Of a DNA stretch of 64,000 nucleotides, positions 32,697 through 42,364 are shown piece by piece. The stretch spans positions 1 through 64,000 of the forward strand of contig NZ_CANRKH010000016.1 of the NCBI RefSeq assembly GCF_947631165.1. The letters are read 5' to 3'. Source of the DNA: an uncultured Dysosmobacter sp. Its GTDB lineage: Bacteria; Bacillota; Clostridia; Oscillospirales; Oscillospiraceae. The notes under the pieces were generated by a model. It was not told the DNA's origin and ran no database searches. It saw only the letters and a program-made list of their open reading frames with translations. The position numbers were made by a program, and so were the translations under genes. How positions within the stretch are numbered: the first letter of the stretch is position 1; each line of letters begins with the position of its first letter.

Positions 32697-35600
32697 ATGA
32701 TGAAACGAAAGACCATGGACGGCAACGAGGCCGCCGCGTATGCATCTTATGCATTTACAGAGGTTGCGACGATTTATCCCATCACACCCTCCAGTCCCAT
32801 GGCGGAGCATGTGGACACCTGGGCCGCCAACGGCATGAAGAACCTGTTCGGCCAGCCGGTCCGGCTGGTGGAGATGCAGAGCGAGGCCGGTGCCTGCGGC
32901 GCCATGCACGGCTCTCTGGAGGCCGGCGCCCTGACCACCAGCTACACTGCCTCTCAGGGCCTGATGCTGATGATCCCGCCGCTGTACCGCATCTCCGGCC
33001 AGCTGCTGCCGGGCGTCATCCATGTGGCGGCCCGGACGGTGGGCACCAGCGCCTTCTCCATCTTCGGCGACCACTCCGACGTGATGGCCTGCCGCCAGAC
33101 CGGCTTCGCTCAGCTGGCCTCCTCCTGCGTGCAGGAGTGCATGGACCTGGCGGCGGTGGCCCATCTGTCCGCCATCAAGGCCCGGGTCCCCTTCATGCAC
33201 TTTTTCGACGGCTTCCGCACCAGCCACGAGATCCAGAAGATCGAAGTGCTGGACTATGAGGACCTGCGGAGCATGCTGGACACGGACGCGGTGGACCGCT
33301 TCCGGGCCAACGCCCTGAACAGCGAGCATCCTCTGATGCGCTCCACCGTCATCAACCCGGACACCGCCTTCCAGCTGCGGGAGGCTGTGAACCCCTATTA
33401 CGACGCCGTACCGGGCATCGTGGAGGACTACATGGCCCAAATGAGCGCCCTGACGGGCCGGGACTACAAACTGTTCAACTACTACGGCGACCCGGAGGCG
33501 GAGGAGGTCGTCATCGCCATGGGCAGTGTGTCCGGCTGCCTCCAGGAGGTGGTGAAGTACCTGAATGAGCGGGGCCGGAAGGTGGGCTTCCTCCAGGTGC
33601 GGCTGTACCGCCCCTTCAGCGCCGAGCACTTCCTGAAAGCCCTGCCGGAGAGCTGCCGCCGTCTGACAGTGCTGGACCGCACCAAGGAGCCGGGAGCCAA
33701 CGGCGAGCCGCTGTATGAGGACGTGTGCGCCGTGCTGCTCCACGGCCAGCGGCACCTCCAGGTGCTGGGCGGGCGGTACGGCCTCTCCAGCAAGGATACC
33801 ACGCCTGCCCAGATGATCGCCGTGTACGACAACATGGAGGGCGAGCAGAAGAACCACTTCACCGTGGGCATCACCGACGATGTGACCTTCCACTCTCTGC
33901 CCGTTGGGGAAAACGTGGTCACGGCGGACGCGCGGACCATCAGCTGCAAGTTCTGGGGCCTGGGGTCCGACGGCACCGTGGGCGCCAACAAGAACAGCAT
34001 CAAGATCATTGGCGACAACACGGACCAGTACGTCCAGGCGTATTTTGAGTACGACACTAAAAAATCCGGCGGCGTGACCAAGAGCCACCTGCGGTTCGGC
34101 CACACCCCCATCCTCTCCACCTACTACGTCACCATGGCGGACTTTGTGGCCTGCCACAATCAGAGCTACATCGCAAAATACGATATCGTCAACGAGATCA
34201 AGGAGGGCGGCACCTTCCTGCTGAACTGCGGCTGGTCCGACGAGGACCTGGAGCGCCACCTTCCCAACAAGGTCAAGCGGCTGCTGGCTCAGCGCCATGT
34301 GAAGTTCTACACCATCGACGCGACCCGCATCGCCGGGGAGATCGGCCTGGGCAACCGGACCAACAGCGTGCTGCAATCCGCGTTCTTCAAGCTCAGCGGC
34401 GTGCTCCCCACGGACCAGGCGGTGGAGTATATGAAGGACGCAATCAAAAAGACCTATGGCCGCAAGGGCGACAAGGTGGTGGCCATGAACTGCGCCGCCG
34501 TGGACGCGGGACTCTCCGGCATCCACGAGATACATATCCCGGAGCATTGGGCTGCCCTCACCGACGAGGCGGAGCCGGAGGATCTGTCCTCTCCGTACTA
34601 TGTGCGCACCGTCATGAAGGCGGTGAACGCCCAAAAGGGGGACTCTCTGCCGGTCAGCGTGTTCAAGGACGCCGCCGACGGCACCGTGCCCATGGCCACC
34701 TCCAAGTATGAGAAGCGGGGCTTTGCCTCCCAGGTGGCCAGCTGGCTGCCGGAGAACTGCATCGGCTGCAACCTGTGCTCCCTGGTGTGCCCCCACGCCG
34801 CCATCCGGCCCTTCCTGCTGAATGAGGAAGAAGTGGAGAAGGCCCCGGAGGATTATGTGACCAAGGAGGCCAAGGGCAGGGGCTTCCAGGGCCTGCGCTA
34901 CCGTATCCAGGTGGACCCGCTGGACTGCACCGGCTGCGGCAGCTGCGCCGCCGCCTGCATCGCCAAGGACAAGGCCATCGTCATGAAGCCCATCGAGAGC
35001 CAGCTGCCGGAGCAGCCCAACTGGGACTACAGCCTGGCCCTCAGCCCCAAGCCCAACCCCATGAGCAAATTCACTGTCAAGGGCAGCCAGTACGAGCAGC
35101 CCCTGCTGGAGTTCTCCGGCGCCTGCGCCGGCTGCGGCGAGACGCCCTACATGAAGCTGCTGACGCAGCTGTTCGGCGAGCGGATGGTGGTGGCAAACGC
35201 CACCGGCTGCACCCAGGCCTGGGGCTTCAGCGTCCCCAGCTATCCCTATACCACCAAACCCAACGGCCGCGGCCCCGCCCTTTCCAACTCCCTGTTTGAA
35301 AACAACGCCGAATACTCCCTGGGCATGGTGCTCAGTGTCCGCCAGCAGCGGCTGCGGCTGGCGCAGGAGGTTCGGGAGCTGGCGGACGAGACGAAGGACG
35401 AGGCGCTGAAAGCCGCCCTCCAGGCCTGGCTGGACGGCTTTGAGGACAAGGAGCGCACCATTGCGCTGAGCGACGCCGTCATTGAGGCGCTGAGAAACTG
35501 CCCCGAGACCGGCGAGCTGATCGAAAAGGTCCGCCGGGCCCAGGATCAGCTGGTAAAAAAGAGCATGTGGATGTACGGCGGCGACGGCTGGGCCTACGAC

Positions 35601-36275
35601 ATCGGCTATGGCGGCCTGGACCACGTGCTGGCCAGCGGCGAGGACGTGAACATTTTGGTGGTGGACACAGAGGTCTACTCCAACACCGGCGGCCAGGCGT
35701 CCAAGGCCACGCCGCTGGGCGCAGTGGCTCAGTTCGCGGCCTCCGGCAAAAAGACGGAGAAGAAGGATCTGGGCATGCTGGCGGCCCAGTACCAGAACGT
35801 GTACGTGGCGTCGGTGGCTCTTGGGGCGGACCCCGCCCAGTACATCCGGGCGCTGAAGGAGGCCGAGGCCCACAACGGCCCGTCCCTCATCGTGGCCTAT
35901 GCGCCCTGCATCAACCACGGCATCGTCAAGGGCATGGCCTTTGCCCAGGAGGAATCCAAGCTGGCCGTGAAGAGCGGCTACTGGGTCCTGTACCGCTATG
36001 ACCCGAAGCTGCGGCTGGAGGGCAAGAACCCCTTCACGCTGGACTTCCAGGACCCCAAGTACGACCTGCGGGAATTCCTCATGGGCGAGGTCCGGTTCAA
36101 CTCCCTGCAAAGGACCTTCCCGGAAAAGGCGGAGGCCCTGCTGACGGAGGCCCGGACCCAGTGCCGGGAGCGCTGGGCGCGGTACAACCACATGGCGAAT
36201 CAGGACTATTCCCATCTCCTGGACGTGCTGGAGGACTATCCCATCCATCCGGTCCAAAAGGGCGAGACTACCTGA
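32697..36275 (+). CDS. nifJ: pyruvate:ferredoxin (flavodoxin) oxidoreductase, single chain
   Basis: Oxidises pyruvate to acetyl-CoA and CO2 while reducing ferredoxin, the central step of clostridial fermentation. The 1192-residue protein has the fused domain order: N-terminal pyrimidine domain (TEVATIYPITPSSPMAEHVD), domain II, gamma-like domain (FWGLGSDGTVGANKNSIKII), a ferredoxin domain with two 4Fe-4S motifs, CIGCNLCSLVCP (about 687) and CTGCGSCAAACI (about 743), and the thiamine-PP domain with GDGWAYDIGYGG (about 962) and the cluster ligands CAGCGE. GGGGGAA precedes the ATG at 32697. The ATG at 32700 is an equal alternative. The product feeds the same pyruvate pool as the malic enzyme at 60623. 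Confidence 0.96.
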   Translation: MMKRKTMDGNEAAAYASYAFTEVATIYPITPSSPMAEHVDTWAANGMKNLFGQPVRLVEMQSEAGACGAMHGSLEAGALTTSYTASQGLMLMIPPLYRISGQLLPGVIHVAARTVGTSAFSIFGDHSDVMACRQTGFAQLASSCVQECMDLAAVAHLSAIKARVPFMHFFDGFRTSHEIQKIEVLDYEDLRSMLDTDAVDRFRANALNSEHPLMRSTVINPDTAFQLREAVNPYYDAVPGIVEDYMAQMSALTGRDYKLFNYYGDPEAEEVVIAMGSVSGCLQEVVKYLNERGRKVGFLQVRLYRPFSAEHFLKALPESCRRLTVLDRTKEPGANGEPLYEDVCAVLLHGQRHLQVLGGRYGLSSKDTTPAQMIAVYDNMEGEQKNHFTVGITDDVTFHSLPVGENVVTADARTISCKFWGLGSDGTVGANKNSIKIIGDNTDQYVQAYFEYDTKKSGGVTKSHLRFGHTPILSTYYVTMADFVACHNQSYIAKYDIVNEIKEGGTFLLNCGWSDEDLERHLPNKVKRLLAQRHVKFYTIDATRIAGEIGLGNRTNSVLQSAFFKLSGVLPTDQAVEYMKDAIKKTYGRKGDKVVAMNCAAVDAGLSGIHEIHIPEHWAALTDEAEPEDLSSPYYVRTVMKAVNAQKGDSLPVSVFKDAADGTVPMATSKYEKRGFASQVASWLPENCIGCNLCSLVCPHAAIRPFLLNEEEVEKAPEDYVTKEAKGRGFQGLRYRIQVDPLDCTGCGSCAAACIAKDKAIVMKPIESQLPEQPNWDYSLALSPKPNPMSKFTVKGSQYEQPLLEFSGACAGCGETPYMKLLTQLFGERMVVANATGCTQAWGFSVPSYPYTTKPNGRGPALSNSLFENNAEYSLGMVLSVRQQRLRLAQEVRELADETKDEALKAALQAWLDGFEDKERTIALSDAVIEALRNCPETGELIEKVRRAQDQLVKKSMWMYGGDGWAYDIGYGGLDHVLASGEDVNILVVDTEVYSNTGGQASKATPLGAVAQFAASGKKTEKKDLGMLAAQYQNVYVASVALGADPAQYIRALKEAEAHNGPSLIVAYAPCINHGIVKGMAFAQEESKLAVKSGYWVLYRYDPKLRLEGKNPFTLDFQDPKYDLREFLMGEVRFNSLQRTFPEKAEALLTEARTQCRERWARYNHMANQDYSHLLDVLEDYPIHPVQKGETT

Positions 36276-36447
36276 TACGGATTACGAATAAAACGATTTG
36301 GTCGTTTTATTAGGGCTGCGTATACGGCCCGGCGGCGCAGCCGCCAGGGATGTTGTCCATGCTTTTCTTGGCGCCGCAGGCGCGGCGGAGCAAAGCACCG
36401 CAATAAAAACTTTTTAAAGTTTTTTATCAGGTATGAAAATATCCGTA
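36275..36447. repeat. paired three-hairpin repeat, full copy (ATACGGATT family)
   Basis: Starts inside the stop of the preceding gene with ATACGGATTAC, then hairpin 1 AATAAAACGA/TCGTTTTATT (36287-36311), a weak GGGC/GCCC hairpin, and GGCGGCGCAGCCGCC. After a central spacer come GGCGCCGCAGGCGC, a GCGG/CCGC hairpin and an AT-rich AATAAAAACTTT/AAAGTTTTTTAT hairpin, ending ATATCCGTA. The order is mirror-symmetric, as in the ATAGTCAA-family copies, but the end motif differs. Confidence 0.65.
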
Positions 36448-36458
36448 CGGACAGAACA

Positions 36459-36500
36459 AGCCGCCGGTGTGTGATACATCACACACCGGCGGCCTTTTTC
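36459..36500 (+). terminator. terminator after the oxidoreductase gene
   Basis: GCCGCCGGTGTGTGAT pairs with ATCACACACCGGCGGC over AC, followed by CTTTTT. Its symmetry lets it also serve the converging glucokinase gene. Confidence 0.85.
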
Positions 36501-36527
36501 GCGTTTCAAATGGCGGGGGAGAGGCGG

Positions 36528-37472
36528 TCAGCGCAGGACCATTCTGGCGCAGCCGCAGATACCGGCGTCGTTCCCCAGCCTCGCCAGGGTCATGGGCGTA
36601 TCGGCGGAGACGTGGAAGGCGTATTTTTTATGATACGCCTTCATGGCGGAGAGCAGGATGTCCCCCGCCCGGCTCATGCCGCCGCCGATGACGAACACGT
36701 CGGGGTCGATAACGCAGGAGACGTAGCTCAGGGCGCGGCCCAGGTAACCGGCGCAACGGTCCAGGATCCGCAGCGCCATCCCGTCTCCGGCCCGGGCTTG
36801 GTCGCAGATGTCCCGGGCGGTCAGCGGTTCGATCTGCCGCAAGGCTGAGGGTGCGGCGCAGTCCGCCAGCATCTGCCGCCCCATGCGGACGATGCCGTTG
36901 GCGGAGGCATACTGCTCCAGGCAGCCCCGTTTGCCGCAGCTGCACGGCACGGTCTCCAGCGGCTCCACGGTCATGTGGCCGATCTCGCCTGCGCCGCCGT
37001 GGGCGCCGGCCACGATCTGGCCGTCCAGGGCCACGCCGCCGCCCACGCCGGTGCCCAGCGTGACCATCACGGCGCTGTGATAGCCCATGCCGCCGCCCTT
37101 CCAAAGCTCGCCCAGGGCGGCGGCGTTGGCGTCGTTGGCGGCACGGACCCGGGGGATCTCCGGCAGCAGCCGGTTCATCTCCTCCTTGACGTTCAGCACG
37201 CCCCAGCCCAAATTGACGCATTTGAACACCGTGTTCTGCCCGTCCACCGGCCCTGGGACCCCAATGCCAATGCCGGCCGCCTGCGCCGGGGCGATGCCCC
37301 GTCTCTCCAGCGCGGCCCGTATCGACGCTGCCACGTCCGGCAGAATGTGGCAGCCCTGATCCTCTGTCCGGGTTGGGATCTCCCATTTTTCACACAGCGT
37401 CCCATCCGCCAGGAACAGACCCAGCTTCACGGTGGTCCCGCCGATGTCCACGCCCAAGGCATACTTTTCCAT
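36528..37472 (-). CDS. glcK: ROK-family glucokinase
   Basis: Phosphorylates glucose to glucose 6-phosphate. The 314-residue protein has the ATP motif ALGVDIGGTTVKLGLF, the sugar-binding NDANAAALGELWKGGG, GTGVGGGVALDG, EIGHMTVEP and the ROK zinc signature CSCGKRGCLEQYAS. No DNA-binding domain is present, so it is a kinase, not a ROK repressor. It is the last gene of the maltodextrin cluster, placed to use glucose released by the 4-alpha-glucanotransferase. Confidence 0.92.
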   Translation of the reverse strand: MEKYALGVDIGGTTVKLGLFLADGTLCEKWEIPTRTEDQGCHILPDVAASIRAALERRGIAPAQAAGIGIGVPGPVDGQNTVFKCVNLGWGVLNVKEEMNRLLPEIPRVRAANDANAAALGELWKGGGMGYHSAVMVTLGTGVGGGVALDGQIVAGAHGGAGEIGHMTVEPLETVPCSCGKRGCLEQYASANGIVRMGRQMLADCAAPSALRQIEPLTARDICDQARAGDGMALRILDRCAGYLGRALSYVSCVIDPDVFVIGGGMSRAGDILLSAMKAYHKKYAFHVSADTPMTLARLGNDAGICGCARMVLR

Positions 37473-37599
37473 AGGTTCGTCTCCTTTCTTTTGCGCGGAG
37501 GCGCGGAAGCCTTCGCGGTTTTTTGTCGTCCCGTCAGACTGTCAAGCGGGACAGCCGGTCCCCGGGTCGGCAGGCCGCCGCCGGATATGCGCCGCCGGC

Positions 37600-39093
37600 T
37601 CACGTCTGCTTCGCACTCCGTCCGTAAAGGCGGCTCATGGCCTCGATCCGCCGGGCCAGCTCCGCCGTGAGCTGCCCGGGCAGCAGCCGCCACTGCCAGT
37701 TGCCGCCCAGGGTGCCGGGAACGTTCATCCGGGACCCGGCGCCCAGACCCAGATAGTCCTGCATCTGGGCGATGAACAGATCTGCCACAGAGCTTTGCCC
37801 GCCCCGGAGGACGCCCCAGTGGAAGCCCTCCTCCTCGTGCAGGCCCAGGTATTGCCGGGCCATGGCGATGTCCGCCGGGTCTGCCTCGTCCTTCCAGAGC
37901 ATGAGGGGGGCGTTGTCGTGGGTCCCGGCGTAACAGACGCAGTGGGGGGTGTAGGTGTGGGGCAGGTAGTTGCTTGGCTCCCGGGAGTCAAAGGCGAATT
38001 CCAGCACCTTCATGCCGGGGAAGCCGGATTCCGCCAGCAGCCGGTGGACCTCCGGCGTCAAAAAGCCCAGGTCCTCGGCGATGAATTGGATGTGGGGGAA
38101 CCGCCTGGTCAGGACCCGGATCAGATCCATGCCCGGTCCCTTGACCCACCGGCCATGCTTGGCGGTGGTCTCGCCGTAGGGCACCGCCCAGTAGCTCTCC
38201 AGCCCCCGGAAGTGGTCGATCCGCAGGATATCGTACAGCCGGGCGGCGCCTTCGATGCGGCGGACCCACCACTGGTAGCCGTCCCGTTTCATGGCGTCCC
38301 AGTCGTACAGGGGATTGCCCCACAGCTGGCCGCCGGCGCTGAAGCAGTCCGGCGGAACGCCCGCCACCTCGGCGGGTACGCCCCGTTCGTCCAGCTGGAA
38401 GCTCCGGGGGTCCGCCCAGACGTCCGCCGAATCCATGGCCACGTAAATGGGCAGGTCGCCGATGATGCCGATGCCCTTTTTGTGGGCATAGGAGCGCAGG
38501 GCGTCCCACTGGCGGAAGAACAGGTATTGGATATAGGTGAACAGCCGCACGTCCCCGTCCAGCTCCCGGCGGCAGCGGTCCAGCGCCGGCGGTTGGTGGA
38601 GGCGCACGTCCTCGTCCGGCCACTCATACCAGGCTTTCATGCCGTAACGGCGTTTCAGCGCCATGAACAGGGCGTAGTCTGGCAGCCATCCGGCGTTTTC
38701 CCGGGAAAAGGCCGCCACGGCTTCGCTGTCCCGGGCCCAGCCTCTCTGGGCCGCCAGACGCAGCAGGGAAAAGCGGTTTTCATAAATGGCCCGGTAGTCC
38801 ACGCGGCCGCCGTCCCGGCCCCAGTCGATCCCGCCGGTCTCCCCCGCGGTCAGCAGACCGTCTTCATGCAGCAGGTCCAGGTCCACGAAGTAGGGATTCC
38901 CCGCATAGGCAGAAAAGCTCTGGTAGGGGGAATCGCCGTAGCTGGTGGGCCCTACTGGCAGCATCTGCCACCAGGACTGGCCCGCCGCCTCCAGAAAGTC
39001 CGCAAACTCCATGGCGGCACGGCCCAGGGTCCCGATGCCGTGGGGAGAGGGCAGGGCGGAAATGGGCATCAGAATGCCGCAGCTTCTCTTCAT
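37600..39093 (-). CDS. malQ: 4-alpha-glucanotransferase (amylomaltase)
   Basis: Transfers glucan segments between maltodextrins, releasing glucose. The 497-residue GH77 enzyme begins MKRSCGILMPISALPSPHGIGTLG and contains YGDSPYQSFSAYAGNPYFVDL, LPIYVAMDSADVWAD (nucleophile region), the acid/base region FIAEDLGFLTPEV, and GTHDN with the catalytic-triad Asp. The start is the ATG at 39093. The track ORF to 39750 is out of frame with malG and wrong. It lies 11 bp after the permease gene in the same operon. Confidence 0.95.
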   Translation of the reverse strand: MKRSCGILMPISALPSPHGIGTLGRAAMEFADFLEAAGQSWWQMLPVGPTSYGDSPYQSFSAYAGNPYFVDLDLLHEDGLLTAGETGGIDWGRDGGRVDYRAIYENRFSLLRLAAQRGWARDSEAVAAFSRENAGWLPDYALFMALKRRYGMKAWYEWPDEDVRLHQPPALDRCRRELDGDVRLFTYIQYLFFRQWDALRSYAHKKGIGIIGDLPIYVAMDSADVWADPRSFQLDERGVPAEVAGVPPDCFSAGGQLWGNPLYDWDAMKRDGYQWWVRRIEGAARLYDILRIDHFRGLESYWAVPYGETTAKHGRWVKGPGMDLIRVLTRRFPHIQFIAEDLGFLTPEVHRLLAESGFPGMKVLEFAFDSREPSNYLPHTYTPHCVCYAGTHDNAPLMLWKDEADPADIAMARQYLGLHEEEGFHWGVLRGGQSSVADLFIAQMQDYLGLGAGSRMNVPGTLGGNWQWRLLPGQLTAELARRIEAMSRLYGRSAKQT

Positions 39094-39104
39094 GTGCGCA
39101 CCTC

Positions 39105-40031
39105 TCAGCCCTTGACGGCCCCTGCGGCCACGCCCTTGATGATATGCTTCTGGCACAGGAGGTAGACGATGATGATGGGGATGATGTTCAGCATGATGGA
39201 GGCCATCATGGGACCCATTTCGACCCGGCCGTAGCTGCCGCGGAAGTACTGGATCAGGATGGAGATGGTCATATAGCCCTTGGTGCGGTCCAGGACCAGA
39301 TAGGGCAGCAGGTAGTCGTTCCACAGCCACATGGTTTCCAGGATGCCCACAGAGATCAAAGTCGGCTTCAGAATGGGCAGCACCACCAGAAAGAAGGTGC
39401 GGATGGGCCCGCAGCCGTCGATCATGGCGGCCTCCTCCACCTCCAGGGGGATGGACTTCATAAAGCCGCAGAACATGAACACCGCCAGCCCCGCGCCGAA
39501 GCCCAGGTAGACGATGCAGATGCCGTAGGGGGTGTTCAGCGGCAGCAGGGAGATGTCCGCCGCTGCCTTGGAAACGCTTATCCCCAGTTTCCCGGCCAGA
39601 TTGCCCACAGTGGCGCTGGAGCCGATGCGGTCCGCCGTGGAGGACAGGGTGAACATCAGCATCTGAAAGGGGACCACCATGGAAAATACGAACAGGAAGT
39701 ACAGGGCCTTGCTGTACCAGGCGTTGACCCGGGTTATGAACCAGGCGCACATGGAGCAGCAGATCAGGATCAGCACCAAAGAGGTGACAGTGATGACCAG
39801 CGTGTACCAGAAGGCGGAGAGGAAGCCCTTGGACTGGATGGCGTCAGCGTAGTTGGCAAAGCCGGCGAAGCTCTCCGCCGTGGGCAGCTCAAAGGCGGTG
39901 CCGGTGGAGATGGCGCTCTCCTTTTTCAGGGAGTTGAACAGGATCATAAACACCGGGTAGACCCAGGCCACGCTCAGCAGGGCCAGGACCACAGTGGTGA
40001 TCCGGTCCTTCAGTTGATGTCTCTTTGTCAT
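39105..40031 (-). CDS. ABC sugar permease, MalG type
   Basis: Second permease of a carbohydrate uptake-1 transporter. The 308-residue protein has about six hydrophobic helices, starting TTVVLALLSVAWVYPVFMIL, and the EAA loop EEAAMIDGCGPIRTFFLVVLPILKP that contacts the ATPase. It starts at the ATG at 40031, sharing one base with the stop of the other permease (TAATG), so the two are coupled. No ATPase gene is in the cluster, and such Clostridia usually use a shared MsmX-like ATPase encoded elsewhere. That part is inferred. Confidence 0.93.
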   Translation of the reverse strand: MTKRHQLKDRITTVVLALLSVAWVYPVFMILFNSLKKESAISTGTAFELPTAESFAGFANYADAIQSKGFLSAFWYTLVITVTSLVLILICCSMCAWFITRVNAWYSKALYFLFVFSMVVPFQMLMFTLSSTADRIGSSATVGNLAGKLGISVSKAAADISLLPLNTPYGICIVYLGFGAGLAVFMFCGFMKSIPLEVEEAAMIDGCGPIRTFFLVVLPILKPTLISVGILETMWLWNDYLLPYLVLDRTKGYMTISILIQYFRGSYGRVEMGPMMASIMLNIIPIIIVYLLCQKHIIKGVAAGAVKG

Positions 40032-40900
40032 TACTGCTGCACCTCCTTGGAGCGGGTAGCCCGCAGCTGGATCATAGAGATGGCGATGACCAGGATGCAG
40101 AACAGCACGGCCTTGGCCTGGCCGTAGCCCTTCCACTGGGGGCCGGAGCGGCCATAGAAGGTCTGGTAGATGTTCAAAGCCAGCATTTCCGTCTGGTGGG
40201 CCGGTTCGCCGCCGGTGAGGGCCAGGTTCTGGTCGAAGAGCTTGAAGCCGTTGGTCAGGGTCAGGAAGGCGCAGATGGTGATGGAGGGCATCAGGTTGGG
40301 CAGCTTCACCTTCCAGAAGATCTGGCGCTCCGTGGCGCCGTCGATGCGGGCGGCCTCCAGATAGTCGCCGGGGATGGACTGGAGACCGGCGATATAGATG
40401 ATCATCATATAGCCGATCTGCTGCCAGCACATCAGGATCAGCAGGCCGATGAAGCCGTAGGGCGCGTAAAGGTTCATCAGAGGCTTGCCCAGCAGGGTCA
40501 GCACGCAGTTGAGCAGGATGTTCCAGATGTAGCCCAGCACGATGCCGCCGATGAGGTTGGGCATGAAAAAGACGGAGCGGAACAGGTTGGTGCCCTTGAT
40601 CTCCCGGGTCAGAGCCAGGGCGATGGCCAGAGCCGCCACATTGATGCAGGCGCTGGACACCACGGTGAACAGCACCGTGAATCCGAAGGAGTGGAGGAAA
40701 TCCGCCTCCGTCAAAGCGAAAATATAGTTCTTCAGGCCGTTGAAGGTGGCGTTATTGATGGTGACGAATTTGCAGAAGGACAGGTACAGGCCCTGCAGGA
40801 ACGGCCACACAAATCCGATCAGGAATGCCGCCAAGGTCGGCAGCACGAATACCGGCCAGTATTTTCGGATGGCTTTTTCCAAAGGTGCTACCCCTTTCAT
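40031..40900 (-). CDS. ABC sugar permease, MalF type
   Basis: First permease of the maltodextrin-type transporter. About 289 residues with six hydrophobic helices (YWPVFVLPTLAAFLIGFVWP first) and the EAA loop EAARIDGATERQIFWKVKLPNL. The start is uncertain: the ATG at 40900 has no Shine-Dalgarno, while a TTG at 40882 in frame has AAAGGGG eight bases upstream and would give a better context. The track start at 40948 adds unsupported residues. It follows the binding-protein gene by about 60 bp. Confidence 0.92.
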   Translation of the reverse strand: MKGVAPLEKAIRKYWPVFVLPTLAAFLIGFVWPFLQGLYLSFCKFVTINNATFNGLKNYIFALTEADFLHSFGFTVLFTVVSSACINVAALAIALALTREIKGTNLFRSVFFMPNLIGGIVLGYIWNILLNCVLTLLGKPLMNLYAPYGFIGLLILMCWQQIGYMMIIYIAGLQSIPGDYLEAARIDGATERQIFWKVKLPNLMPSITICAFLTLTNGFKLFDQNLALTGGEPAHQTEMLALNIYQTFYGRSGPQWKGYGQAKAVLFCILVIAISMIQLRATRSKEVQQ

Positions 40901-40962
40901 GTATATTGTGTAAAAAACAGGGCGGGCGGAGGCCCACCCTGTTTTCATGCGGATACAGGGAC

Positions 40963-42276
40963 TCAGCCGTTCAGCGCGGCGTATTCGCTGGCCCAGCCGT
41001 CCACGAACGCAGATGCCACGGTGTCCCAGGTGCCGGTACCGGCGGCATAGGCGGTCAGAGCGCTGCCCAGCTCGTTCTTCCAGTTCTCAGAGGGCATGGT
41101 GGGGAAGTTCCAGGAGACAGGGGTCTTGCCCGCGGCGGTCATATCCTGATCCTGCTTGACGAACAGGTTGGGGGACTCCACGGCGTTCTGGAAGGGGATG
41201 ACGAAGTTCATCTCCGTGGCCATGGCCTGGGTTCCCTTTTCAGAGGTGACGCACCAGTTCATGAAGTCCAGGGTGGCCTGGATGTTCTCCTCCTTGGCGG
41301 AATTGTTGACGCACCAGTAGTTCTCGGTGCCGGTGCACAGGCCCTGCTGGGCCTCGTCTCCGGCGCCGATGTAGATGGGGATCATGGCCAGGTCGTCGTC
41401 GGTGAAGGGCTTGCCCTCGCCCACCAGGTCGCCGTAGGCCCAGGAGCCGTTCTGATAGAACACGGCCTCGCCGTTGCGGAACTCATTCAGGGAGTCGTCG
41501 CCGGTCTTGCTGGCCAGCTCCTTGGGGTCGCAGGTGGAGTTGTTGATATACAGGTCGAAGATGGCTTTGTAGTTGTCCAGATAGGTGCCTTCGATGGCGT
41601 CGGTGGTGCCGATGCCCTTGTCCTGATACTCGAAGTAGATGGGCAGGTTGGCCAGGTGGGTCTTGAAGCGCCAGTCGGAGGAGCCGTCCATGCCGGCGGA
41701 GGAGAAAGCGGCGAAGCCCAGCTCATCCTTGCGGGCGGTGATGTCCTCGGCCACCTTCTTCAGATCGGCGAAGGAGGCGATGTCCTCCACGGAGTAGCCG
41801 GCCTTGGCCAGCAGGGTCTTGTTGACGATGATGCCGTAGGACTCCACCACGTAGGCGATGCCCAGGGTCGCGTCGCCGTCCTTCAGGGCGAAGGAATCAG
41901 AGGTCAGCTGGCTCAGTATGCCGGAGCCGGTCAGATCCAGGCAGTAGTCCTTCCAGTTGGCCAGGCCCACGGGACCGTTGACCTGAAACAGGGTCGGGGG
42001 ATTGCTCTTGGCGATCTCGCTCATCAGGGTCTGCTCATAGGTGCCGGAGGCGGCGGTCACCACGGTGACAGGCACGCCGGTCTCCTCGGTGTAGGCCTTG
42101 GCCAGAGCCTCCCAGGCCTCGTCCTGCTCGGGCTTGAAGTTCAGGTAGAACACTTCGCCGGCGGCGCTGCTGGCGTCTCCGCCGTTATTGGCGTCGGCAG
42201 CGGGCTTGTCGCCGCCGCAGGCGGCCAGGGACAGGATCATTGACAGGATCAGCAAAAGCGCAAAGCGCTTCTTCAT
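40963..42276 (-). CDS. maltodextrin-type sugar-binding lipoprotein
   Basis: Extracellular solute-binding protein of family 1, tethered by lipid. The 437-residue protein has a signal peptide with lipobox LSLAACGG, cysteine at about residue 20, then a mature domain opening with FYLNFKPEQDEAWEALAKAY and NPPTLFQVNGPVGLANWKDY. Its partners are the two permeases downstream, and with 4-alpha-glucanotransferase, glucokinase and phosphorylase nearby the likely ligands are maltodextrins. The start is the ATG at 42276, 7 bp from AGGAG. The ATG at 42282 is too close. Confidence 0.9.
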   Translation of the reverse strand: MKKRFALLLILSMILSLAACGGDKPAADANNGGDASSAAGEVFYLNFKPEQDEAWEALAKAYTEETGVPVTVVTAASGTYEQTLMSEIAKSNPPTLFQVNGPVGLANWKDYCLDLTGSGILSQLTSDSFALKDGDATLGIAYVVESYGIIVNKTLLAKAGYSVEDIASFADLKKVAEDITARKDELGFAAFSSAGMDGSSDWRFKTHLANLPIYFEYQDKGIGTTDAIEGTYLDNYKAIFDLYINNSTCDPKELASKTGDDSLNEFRNGEAVFYQNGSWAYGDLVGEGKPFTDDDLAMIPIYIGAGDEAQQGLCTGTENYWCVNNSAKEENIQATLDFMNWCVTSEKGTQAMATEMNFVIPFQNAVESPNLFVKQDQDMTAAGKTPVSWNFPTMPSENWKNELGSALTAYAAGTGTWDTVASAFVDGWASEYAALNG

Positions 42277-42299
42277 ATTCATTCTCCTTTTTTGATTTA

Positions 42300-42323
42300 T
42301 TTTTACATCGGACGATGTAAAAA
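42300..42323 (-). promoter_or_regulatory. perfect inverted repeat upstream of the sugar-binding gene
   Basis: TTTTTACATCG-GA-CGATGTAAAAA is a perfect 11 bp inverted repeat 24 bp upstream of the binding-protein start. It is a candidate operator for the LacI-family regulator encoded just upstream. It overlaps a weak minus-strand promoter (TTTACA, 16 bp, TAAATC). An alternative is a weak terminator for the regulator gene. Confidence 0.55.
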
Positions 42324-42364
42324 CCCAGTGGTTTGCCGCACCGGGGACGGCGCGGAGCGGAAAC

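Noticed and set aside
32559-36257. 1232-residue minus-strand ORF opposite the pyruvate oxidoreductase
   Set aside because: It is the antisense of a long GC-rich gene. Composition is dominated by Gly/Ala/Val/His/Leu with no domain, and the plus strand has clear Fe-S and thiamine motifs.
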